A stretch of 64,000 bases of DNA from Solwaraspora sp. WMMA2056 (GTDB lineage: Bacteria; Actinomycetota; Actinomycetes; Mycobacteriales; Micromonosporaceae), in assembly GCF_030345095.1 (NCBI RefSeq), contig NZ_CP128360.1, forward strand, positions 2,170,001-2,234,000. Direction: 5' to 3'. Under the pieces are notes generated by a model that saw only the letters and a program-made list of their open reading frames with translations, was not told where the DNA came from and did not search any database. The translations under genes and the position numbers were made by a program. Positions 1 through 7,104 of the stretch are shown one piece after another (positions within the stretch are counted from its first letter, which is position 1; the number at the start of each line of letters is the position of its first letter).

Positions 1-1395
1 GATCTGCTGGAGGCGCGTCTGGCGTTGGACATCGACCTCGGTCGCGCCTCCTGGTGCGTGCCCGAGTTGCGCGCTCTCAGTGACGAGAACCCGTTGCGGG
101 AGAGCCTTTCCGTGCTGCTGATCCGGGCGCTGCACGCCAGCGGCCGGCCGGGGGAGGCCGCTGCGGTGTTTCCGGCCGCTCGGCGCCGGATCGTGGACCG
201 GCTGGGGCTGGAACCCAGCGTCGAGCTTGCCGAGGCCCACCGGCAGCTCCTGATCAGCGAGCGACCCGCCGCCCCGCCAAGGCGGCGTGCGGAGCCGGTG
301 CGAAGGTCGGAGCCGGCGCGAAGTGAAGGGCCGGCACAAAGTGAAGAGTCGCCGCGACGTGAGGAACCGGCGCCACGACCGGCCCAGGTCCCGGCCCAGG
401 TTCCGGCCCAGGTCCCGGCCACCACGGCGGACTTCACCGGGCGTGCGGCGGTGGCCCGTCTCGTCACCGACGCCCTGAGCCGGCCCGACCGCGAATCGTT
501 GCCGGTCGTGGCCGTAGCCGGGATGGGTGGTGTCGGCAAGACCACCCTGGCCCGGCACGTCGCCCACCGGCTCGGCGCGCACTACCCGGACGGACAGTTG
601 TACGCGGAACTGCGGGGCGGTGACGCCGTGCCGGCGTCACCGCAGGACGTCCTGGACGGCTTCCTCGAGGCGCTCGGGGTGGAGTTCGTACCGGACTGCC
701 TGGACAGCAGGCCGGCGCTGTTCCGCTCGGCGACGCACGACCGCCGGTTGCTCGTGGTGCTGGACGACGCGCACAGCCTCGCACAGATCACCCCGCTGCT
801 GCCGGGTACCGCGACCTGTGGCGTCCTGGTCACCTCCCGTTCCCGGCTGGCCGGCCTGAACGGTGCCGTGCACGCCGATCTCGACGTGTTCGACGAGACC
901 GAGGCGATCGAGCTGCTGAGCCGGGTGATCGGCCACGACCGGGTGGCGGCCGAGCGCGAGACGGCCCGGGAGCTCGTGGTGGCCTGCGGATTGCTGCCGC
1001 TGGCGGTCCGCATCGTGGCGGCCCGGCTGGCCGCCCGGCCGGGCTGGTCGATCGGGGCGTTGCGCGACCGGTTCACCGACGGGCACCGGCTGGGCTCGTT
1101 GCGGGCCGGTGGTCTCGACGTGAGTGCGACCTTTCTGGCCAGCTGGCGGCAGCTCACCTCGGAGCAGCAGCGCGCCCTGGTCCTGCTGGCCGTCACCGAC
1201 CGGCCGGACTTCGCGCTGCCCGTCGTGGCGCGGGTGCTGGGCCGGCCCGAGCCGGACAGCGAGGACCTGCTGGAGGAGCTGGTCGACCTGGCGTTGCTGG
1301 AGTCGGACACCGTCGGGCGTTACCACCTGCATCCCGTCGTGCGGTCGTTCGCCCTCGCCCAGCATCCGGGCCGGCGAGCTAGCGGCGGAGGATGA
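1..1395 (+). CDS. AfsR/SARP-family regulator, BTAD + NB-ARC (5' truncated)
   Basis: The reading frame is open from base 1, so the N-terminal OmpR-type DNA-binding domain lies outside the window. The visible 464 residues begin inside a bacterial transcriptional activation domain (ENPLRESLSVLLIRALHASGR, then a GLEPSVEL region). A Pro/Ala/Glu-rich linker follows with a PAQV repeat. Next comes an NB-ARC/STAND NTPase with an intact Walker A (GMGGVGKTT) and Walker B (LLVVLDD). The protein ends soon after the winged-helix part of the NB-ARC (YHLHPVVRSFAL), so the TPR tail of full AfsR proteins is missing. Family role: activator of secondary metabolism. The 3' end overlaps the convergent neighbour by 17 bp. 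The target genes cannot be told from the window. Confidence 0.85.
   Translation, partial: DLLEARLALDIDLGRASWCVPELRALSDENPLRESLSVLLIRALHASGRPGEAAAVFPAARRRIVDRLGLEPSVELAEAHRQLLISERPAAPPRRRAEPVRRSEPARSEGPAQSEESPRREEPAPRPAQVPAQVPAQVPATTADFTGRAAVARLVTDALSRPDRESLPVVAVAGMGGVGKTTLARHVAHRLGAHYPDGQLYAELRGGDAVPASPQDVLDGFLEALGVEFVPDCLDSRPALFRSATHDRRLLVVLDDAHSLAQITPLLPGTATCGVLVTSRSRLAGLNGAVHADLDVFDETEAIELLSRVIGHDRVAAERETARELVVACGLLPLAVRIVAARLAARPGWSIGALRDRFTDGHRLGSLRAGGLDVSATFLASWRQLTSEQQRALVLLAVTDRPDFALPVVARVLGRPEPDSEDLLEELVDLALLESDTVGRYHLHPVVRSFALAQHPGRRASGGG
379..420 (+). repeat. 12-bp in-frame tandem repeat (PAQV)
   Basis: Three and a half copies of a 12-bp unit (CCGGCCCAGGTC, second copy ending TT) encode PAQV repeats in the linker between the BTAD and NB-ARC domains. 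It is a coding minisatellite in a disordered linker. Confidence 0.8.
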
Positions 1396-2236
1396 CGGTG
1401 TCCAGTATGTCGAAGGTGGCCGGGGCGTCGCGGCGGTTGCCGACCAGGAACGCCACTTCGCGGCCGGGTTGGCGCAGCGGCCACCAGAACTCGCCGACCA
1501 GTGCGCGGCGTAGCGGCAGCCCGCAGTATCTGCGGCGGCGCTGCTGGAAGGCGACCACGTCCCGGTCGCGCAGCTGCTGTACGTGGCCTGCGCAGCCGGG
1601 GTGGTGGCACCGGTACCGGTAGGCGAGGGTGAACGGTGGGCGGCGCAGCAGGTCGTGCACGATCGGTCGGAACAGGTCGGGTTCGTGGCGTCGCCAGGTG
1701 GCGGCGGACCAGCGTTCGGCCGGTGCCGCCACCGGCGTGCGACCGATCCGCAGGTAGCGCAGCTCGGCGGCGCGGATCAGGGCGACCGACCGGGCGTCGT
1801 CGCGGCCGGTCGCCGCCTGGTGGATGTCGCACATGGACCATTCGGCGTGCGGGTGCAGGATCGCGGTGCGCCGGGGCCACTGGCGCGCCTCGTGACGGAC
1901 CCGCAAGGTGCCGTCGTGGGCCCGCCAGCTTTCCGGGCGTGGGTCGTCGGGGTCGGGTTCGGCGACGGCGGAGACGATGTCGTAGCGCCGTACGGGCGCG
2001 GCCTGGCTGAGCGGGTGGGCGGGGATCTCGTCGAACCGGATCCAGTGTCGGGGGCCGTCGAGGCGGAGGCCGACGAGGGTGGTCATGGCACCGTACGTGG
2101 CGGACGGCACCGGCGGGGTGATGCCGGTGACCAGCACCTGCATCTGAGTCGCACCGCTGTCCTTGCCTGGCGGCGGTTCGTAGTAGGGCGTGCGGTACAG
2201 CTCGCTCACGTGCGCCTCCGGCCGAGGGGTAGCCAT
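1379..2236 (-). CDS. Conserved hypothetical protein with Cys/His motif
   Basis: A 285-aa soluble protein with no signal peptide or membrane segment. The only strong landmark is in the C-terminal third: a Tyr-rich strand followed by CHHPGCAGH, then a Gln-Gln-x-x-Asp stretch, and a closing FLVGNRRDAPATFDIL segment. From memory this layout (C-x4-C-x-G-H, an Asp-containing helix, then a GN-x-x-x-x-P-x-x-F strand) recurs in uncharacterised bacterial proteins and looks like a small metal-binding site. No enzymatic motif is visible and I do not assign a function. The ATG at 2236 gives the longest frame. The 3' end overlaps the SARP gene convergently. Confidence 0.7.
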   Translation of the reverse strand: MATPRPEAHVSELYRTPYYEPPPGKDSGATQMQVLVTGITPPVPSATYGAMTTLVGLRLDGPRHWIRFDEIPAHPLSQAAPVRRYDIVSAVAEPDPDDPRPESWRAHDGTLRVRHEARQWPRRTAILHPHAEWSMCDIHQAATGRDDARSVALIRAAELRYLRIGRTPVAAPAERWSAATWRRHEPDLFRPIVHDLLRRPPFTLAYRYRCHHPGCAGHVQQLRDRDVVAFQQRRRRYCGLPLRRALVGEFWWPLRQPGREVAFLVGNRRDAPATFDILDTVILRR

Positions 2237-2327
2237 CGGTGATCGTGTGATTACTGAACGCCAACAAGGATCGCACGGCGGCGGCCTCGGAATCCAGAGT
2301 CGTTTTCACGCATCGCATCGACGTGGT

Positions 2328-2342
2328 AACGTGTTGGACGTT
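2328..2342. promoter_or_regulatory. Candidate TetR operator (inverted repeat)
   Basis: A perfect AACGT-N5-ACGTT inverted repeat lies 54 bp before the TetR start, in the divergent spacer. TetR regulators usually repress themselves from such a site. Assignment is by position and symmetry only. Confidence 0.35.
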
Positions 2343-2395
2343 CGCCCAGGACAAACGACCAGGGCGGGCGACCAATACGGGATCGGAGTGTGCGG

Positions 2396-3016
2396 ATGAC
2401 GCAGAGCGCCGCAGAACGCGGCCGACAGGTGCGGGCCCGACTGCGGGCCGCCGCCGTCACGCTGATCGCCGAACGCGGCTGGTCGGCGGTCAGCACCCGG
2501 GTGGTCGCCGACCGGGCCGGGGTCGCCCCCGGCCTGGTCCACTACCACTACCCGTCGATCCAGGCGCTGCTGATCGAGGCGGCCACCACCGCGGTCACCG
2601 ACCTGACCGCCGACCTGGGTGCGCTGCTGACGACGGCGGCGACCCCGGCCGACGGCGTACGGTCGATGCTCGCCGCCCTGGACGGCTACTCCGGCACCGA
2701 CCCGACCTCGCTGCTGTTCGCCGAGACCTACCTCGCCGCCGCCCGCGACGACGACCTGCGGCGTACCCTGGCCGGCATCCTCGACGACCTGCGCGGCCGG
2801 CTCGCCGACTGGCTCGCCGGCCACCGCGTCGCCGACCCGGCGGCCACCGCCGCCGTGCTGGCCGCCGCCGTCGACGGGCTGCTGCTGCACCGTCCATTGT
2901 CACCCGCTCTCACCTCGGGCGCGGTCGCCGGGCCGCTCACCCGGATGATCATCATCGACGCCACGACGGAGAGCGCCACGACCGAAAGCGCCACGACGGA
3001 AGGGGGCCGACAGTGA
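2396..3016 (+). CDS. TetR/AcrR-family transcriptional regulator
   Basis: A 206-aa one-component repressor. The N-terminal TetR helix-turn-helix (about residues 8-55) shows the family pattern: AAAVTLIAERGWSAVSTRVV, VAPGLVHYHYPSIQAL. The ligand-binding helical domain follows. The C-terminus ends in three near-identical ATTES/ATTEG units. I prefer ATG 2396 (GGAG about 8 bp upstream) to the GTG at 2390, which leaves no room for a ribosome-binding site. Its stop overlaps the GTG start of the FAD monooxygenase (GTGA), so the two are co-transcribed. The regulator probably senses a substrate or product of that enzyme. The ligand is unknown. Confidence 0.85.
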   Translation: MTQSAAERGRQVRARLRAAAVTLIAERGWSAVSTRVVADRAGVAPGLVHYHYPSIQALLIEAATTAVTDLTADLGALLTTAATPADGVRSMLAALDGYSGTDPTSLLFAETYLAAARDDDLRRTLAGILDDLRGRLADWLAGHRVADPAATAAVLAAAVDGLLLHRPLSPALTSGAVAGPLTRMIIIDATTESATTESATTEGGRQ

Positions 3017-4206
3017 AGGCGGTCATCTGCGGGGCCGGGATCGCCGGGCTGGCGCTGGCGCACCGACTCGACGCCGCCGGCTGGTCGGTGACCGTGCTGG
3101 AGCAGGCGGCCGCCCCGCGTACCGAGGGTTACATGATCGACTTCTTCGGTCCCGGCTACGACGTGCTCGACCGGATGGGGCTGCTGCCGCAACTGCAGGA
3201 GCACGGCTACCGGGTGCAGGCGCTGACCTACCGCGACGAGCGCGGTCGCCGCCGGGCCAGCCTCAGCTACGCCCGGTTCGCCGAGATGGTCGACGGCCGA
3301 CTGACCAGCATCATGCGCCCCGACCTGGAGCGGATCCTGCGCCACGCGCTGCCCGAACGGGTCGCGCTGCGCTTCGACAGCCGGCTGACCCGCATCGACC
3401 ATCGCTCCGACCGGGTCGACGCCACCACCGCCGACGGCACCGTCCACCGCGCCGACCTGTTGATCGGCGCCGACGGCATCCACTCCACCGTGCGGCGGCT
3501 CGTCTACGGCGGCGAACGCCACTTCCTGCGCTACCTCGGCTTCCACACCGCCGCCTGGGTGTTCGACGACCCGGCGGTACGGGCCGAGATCGGCGACGAG
3601 TTCGCCCTCACCGACAGCACCCGCCGCCAACTCGGCTGCTACGCCCTGCGCGACGGCCGGGTCGCGGCCTTCGCCGTGCACCACAGCAGCGATCCGACGC
3701 TGCCGGCGGATCCCCGGGCAGCCCTCCACCAGGAGTACGCCGACCTCGGCTGGATCGTGCCGCAGGCGCTCGCCGCCTGCCCACCCGCCGACGAGATCTA
3801 CTACGACCAGGTCGCCCAGATCGACCTGCCGTACTGGAACCACGGCCGGGTCGTGCTGGTCGGCGACGCCTGCCAGGCGGTGTCGCTGCTCGCCGGGCAG
3901 GGTGCCTCGCTGGCGGTCGCGGGGGCGCAGACCCTCGCCGACGAGCTGACCCGGGCCCTCGGCACCACTCCCGACCCGACGGCCGCCGCCGACCCCACCC
4001 TGCTCGCCACCGCCCTGCGCCGCTACGAGACGGCGATGCGGCCGGTCATCACCGACAAACAGCAGGTGGCCCGGCGCGGTGCCCGCTGGTTCGTGCCGCA
4101 GCGCCAGTGGTGGCTACGGGCCCGCCGGGTCGCGTTGGCCGCCGCCGGCCTGCCCGGCGTCGACCGGATGATCGTCGGCGCGATGGTCGGCCGGTCCCGC
4201 ACCTGA
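3013..4206 (+). CDS. FAD-dependent monooxygenase (PHBH fold, TetX-like)
   Basis: A 397-aa group A flavoprotein monooxygenase. The N-terminal Rossmann fold has GAGIAGLALAHRL (GxGxxG) and an acidic end of beta-2 (VLEQA). The DG motif reads LIGADGIHSTVR. The GD motif, which binds the FAD ribityl chain, reads VVLVGDACQAVSLLAGQGAS. Such enzymes hydroxylate aromatic or polyketide substrates, or inactivate antibiotics, using NAD(P)H and oxygen. The GTG start overlaps the TetR stop. The pairing suggests a TetR-controlled modification or detoxification enzyme; the substrate is not predictable. Length and all three FAD motifs are normal. Confidence 0.85.
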   Translation: MKAVICGAGIAGLALAHRLDAAGWSVTVLEQAAAPRTEGYMIDFFGPGYDVLDRMGLLPQLQEHGYRVQALTYRDERGRRRASLSYARFAEMVDGRLTSIMRPDLERILRHALPERVALRFDSRLTRIDHRSDRVDATTADGTVHRADLLIGADGIHSTVRRLVYGGERHFLRYLGFHTAAWVFDDPAVRAEIGDEFALTDSTRRQLGCYALRDGRVAAFAVHHSSDPTLPADPRAALHQEYADLGWIVPQALAACPPADEIYYDQVAQIDLPYWNHGRVVLVGDACQAVSLLAGQGASLAVAGAQTLADELTRALGTTPDPTAAADPTLLATALRRYETAMRPVITDKQQVARRGARWFVPQRQWWLRARRVALAAAGLPGVDRMIVGAMVGRSRT

Positions 4207-4260
4207 GGCGGACCCGGCGGGCCGGCCGGTCCCGCACCTGACCGTGGGTACGCTCGCAGC

Positions 4261-5505
4261 ATGTCGATGCCCACGCCGGTCCTCCCGCGCTGGCTGCGGC
4301 GCGGTCGTGACCTGCTGTTCGACCTCGCCATCGTCGCCGTCGTCGGCTCCGCGTCGGTGATCGCCGGCGGCGCGTACGGCACGATCGGCATCGTGCACGG
4401 GGTCCTGATGGCGCTGCCGCTGTTCGCCCGTCGTCGCTTCCCGGTCGCCACGTTCGCCGTGGTCGCCGGCCTTGCCGCCGCCCAACTGCTCGCCGGCGAC
4501 ACCTTCACCCTGCTGCCGCACGACGTGGCGATCTTCGTCGCGCTCTACTCGGTGGTGAAGTACGCCCGCCGCGCCTGGGTCGGGTTCGCCGCCCTCGGCG
4601 TCACCCTGTTCGGCTGTTTCGCGGCCGCCGTACTGCTCAGCCCGTCAGGCCCCGGCCAGCCGTGGCTCGACCAGTACATCCTCACGCTGGCCGCCTCGGT
4701 CACCATCGGGGTGACGCTGCTCGGCCTGACCGTGCGGATCCGGCACCTGTACGTACTCAGCCTGGAGGAACGCGCCGCCACCGCCGAACGCGAACGCGAC
4801 CACCTGGCCCGGATCGCCGTCGTCGAGGAACGCGGCCGGATCGCCCGCGAACTGCACGACATCATCGCCCACTCGCTGTCGGTCATGATCGTGCACGCCG
4901 ACGGCGGCCGGTTCGCCCTCGACCGCGACCCGGAACGCACCCGGTCCGCGTTGACCACGATCGGTGCCGCCGGCCGGGAAGCGCTCGGCGAGATGCGGCA
5001 GCTGATCGACGTACTGCGTCATCCGGAGCGCTCCCCCGAATCGGTGGTGGAACGCCCGCGCGGCGCCCTCGACCAGGTGGGCGAGGCGGTGGCGAAGGCC
5101 CGGGGCGCCGGGCTGGCCGTCGAGTTCGCGGTGACCGGCACCGCGCCGGAGGTGCCCGACGGGGTCTCCCTCGCCGTCTACCGCATCGTGCAGGAGTCGC
5201 TGACCAACGTCCTGAAACACGCAGGGGAGCGGACCACGGCGCGGGTGTCGATCACGTACACCCGGCAGGCCATCACCATCGAGGTGGTCGACGACGGCGG
5301 CCGCCGGGCGGCCGCGGCGCCCGCGCTGACCAACGTCACCCCGCTGCCGCTGCCGGCCGCCGCGCTGCCGGCCGGTGGGCACGGCCTGATCGGCATGCGC
5401 GAGCGGGCCGGACTGTACGGCGGCGAGTTCACCGCCGGCCCGCGGCTCGACGGCGGCTGGCAGGTCCGCGCGTCGATCCCGCTGAGCCTGGCGGCGGCGG
5501 CATGA
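4261..5505 (+). CDS. Two-component sensor histidine kinase (NarL/DesK type)
   Basis: A 414-aa membrane kinase. About residues 10-165 hold several hydrophobic segments, with no clear extracellular sensor domain. The HisKA_3 dimerisation helix follows with the phospho-acceptor His near residue 199 (ARELHDIIAHSLS). The ATPase domain has the N box (QESLTNVLKHA) and a late G box (GLIGMRERAGLYGGE). Its stop overlaps the start of the response regulator by ATGA, so the two form a cognate pair. The ABC transporter just downstream is the likely output. No ribosome-binding site precedes the ATG, so the message may be leaderless. Confidence 0.9.
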   Translation: MSMPTPVLPRWLRRGRDLLFDLAIVAVVGSASVIAGGAYGTIGIVHGVLMALPLFARRRFPVATFAVVAGLAAAQLLAGDTFTLLPHDVAIFVALYSVVKYARRAWVGFAALGVTLFGCFAAAVLLSPSGPGQPWLDQYILTLAASVTIGVTLLGLTVRIRHLYVLSLEERAATAERERDHLARIAVVEERGRIARELHDIIAHSLSVMIVHADGGRFALDRDPERTRSALTTIGAAGREALGEMRQLIDVLRHPERSPESVVERPRGALDQVGEAVAKARGAGLAVEFAVTGTAPEVPDGVSLAVYRIVQESLTNVLKHAGERTTARVSITYTRQAITIEVVDDGGRRAAAAPALTNVTPLPLPAAALPAGGHGLIGMRERAGLYGGEFTAGPRLDGGWQVRASIPLSLAAAA

Positions 5506-6230
5506 CCGGCGGCGCGACGACCGCCGGCGGCCCGGCGACCGAGGGCTCCGCCGCCGCCCCGGGCGCTGCCATCCGGGTCGTCCTCGTCGACGATCAGGCC
5601 CTGGTCCGGGCCGGCTTCCGGATGGTGCTCGACTACTCCGGCGACATGACCGTGGTCGGCGAGGCCGGCGACGGCGCCGAGGCACTGCGGCTGCTGCGTA
5701 CCGTCGACGCCGACGTCGTCGTGATGGACGTACGGATGCCGGTCCTCGACGGCGTCGAAGCCACCCGGCGCATCTGCGCCACCGGACCCACCCCCCGGGT
5801 GCTGGTGCTGACCACCTTCGACACCGAGTCCGACGCCTTCGCCGCACTGCAGGCCGGGGCGAGCGGATTCCTGCTCAAGAGCGTCCCACCGGAGGAGCTG
5901 CTGGCCGCGATCCGGGTGATCGCCGCCGGCGACTCGGTCGTCGCGCCCCGGATCACCCGCCGACTGCTGGACCGCTTCGCCGGGCAGCTGGTCACCGCCG
6001 GGTCGGCCGCCCCCACCGTCGACGGGCTCACCGACCGGGAACGTGAAGTGCTGCTGCTGCTCGGCCAGGGGCTGTCCAACGCAGAGATCGCCGGCCGGCT
6101 CACCGTCGCCGAGGCGACCGTCAAGACCCACGTCGGGCGGATCCTGGCCAAGCTGGGGCTACGGGACCGGGTCCAGGCCGTCGTGCTGGCGTACGAGACG
6201 GGGTTGATCCGCCCCGGAAGTACGACCTGA
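5502..6230 (+). CDS. LuxR/NarL-family response regulator
   Basis: A 242-aa regulator with an Ala/Gly-rich 22-residue leader. The receiver domain follows: acidic pair in VLVDDQ, phospho-acceptor Asp near residue 76 (VVVMDVRMP), and the conserved Thr and Lys in VLTTFDT and FLLKSVPP. The C-terminal LuxR helix-turn-helix (LTDREREVLLLLGQGLSNAEIAGRL and on) lies at about 170-235. It starts inside the kinase stop codon. It probably controls the ABC transporter that begins 97 bp downstream, as in BceRS-like or LiaRS-like envelope-stress circuits. Confidence 0.9.
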   Translation: MTGGATTAGGPATEGSAAAPGAAIRVVLVDDQALVRAGFRMVLDYSGDMTVVGEAGDGAEALRLLRTVDADVVVMDVRMPVLDGVEATRRICATGPTPRVLVLTTFDTESDAFAALQAGASGFLLKSVPPEELLAAIRVIAAGDSVVAPRITRRLLDRFAGQLVTAGSAAPTVDGLTDREREVLLLLGQGLSNAEIAGRLTVAEATVKTHVGRILAKLGLRDRVQAVVLAYETGLIRPGSTT

Positions 6231-6326
6231 GGCGTACGCCGGCCCCGGAGTGCGACCCGCGACGGACCCGGAAGTGACGTAGAACGGCGGACGCCGCGCA
6301 CCGCCCGCGTCCCTAGCGTTACCGGC

Positions 6327-7097
6327 ATGTCAACGATCACTTCGACCGCGGCAGCGGTCACCGCCACCGGCCTGTCCAAGGTGTACGGCAACGGTGCGGC
6401 GGCGGTCACCGCACTGGACGGCGTCGACATCGCCTTCGCCACCGGCCAGTTCCACGCCATCATGGGCGCCTCCGGGTCCGGCAAGTCGACCCTGATGCAC
6501 TGCCTCGCCGGGCTGGACCGCCCCACCGCCGGATCCGTCCGGATCGGCGACACCGAGATCACCCGGCTCGACGACCGCCGGCTGACCATGCTGCGGCGCG
6601 ACCGGATCGGCTTCGTCTTCCAGCGCTACAACCTGCTGCCCACCCTCACCGCCCTGGAGAACGTCACCCTGCCGGTGGCGATCGCCGGCGGCCGGATCGA
6701 CAGCGACTGGCTGCGGCAGGTGGTGGCCGCCGTCGGGCTCACCGACCGGCTCGGCCACCGCCCCGCCGAACTCTCCGGCGGGCAGCAGCAGCGGGTCGCC
6801 GTCGCCCGCGCCCTGATCACCCGCCCGGCGGTGATCTTCGCCGACGAACCGACCGGCAACCTGGACTCCCGTTCCGGCGCCGAGGTGCTGCGGCTGCTGC
6901 GTGACGCCGTCGACCAGCTCGGCCAGACCGTCGTGATGGTGACCCACGACCCGCTCGCCGCCACCCGCGCCGACCGGGTCACCTTCCTCGCCGACGGCCG
7001 CCGGGTCACCGACCTGGACCGCCCCGACGTCGACGCCATCCTCGACGTGATGTCCCGCCTGGACTCCGCCGGGCGCGACGCCCACGCGGGCAGGTGA
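6327..7097 (+). CDS. ABC transporter ATP-binding protein (MacB/LolD type)
   Basis: A 256-aa ATPase with every motif present: Walker A GASGSGKST, Q-loop FQRYNLLPTLTALENV, signature LSGGQQQRVAVARAL, Walker B VIFADEPTGNLD and switch His in VMVTHD. The sequence type belongs to the MacB/LolD/FtsE group, which powers mechanotransmission or substrate extrusion through FtsX-fold permeases. The matching permease starts 7 bp downstream. A short run of random-coil Thr/Ala precedes the domain. It is likely an effector of the two-component system immediately upstream. Confidence 0.93.
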   Translation: MSTITSTAAAVTATGLSKVYGNGAAAVTALDGVDIAFATGQFHAIMGASGSGKSTLMHCLAGLDRPTAGSVRIGDTEITRLDDRRLTMLRRDRIGFVFQRYNLLPTLTALENVTLPVAIAGGRIDSDWLRQVVAAVGLTDRLGHRPAELSGGQQQRVAVARALITRPAVIFADEPTGNLDSRSGAEVLRLLRDAVDQLGQTVVMVTHDPLAATRADRVTFLADGRRVTDLDRPDVDAILDVMSRLDSAGRDAHAGR

Positions 7098-7104
7098 ACC
7101 GGAG

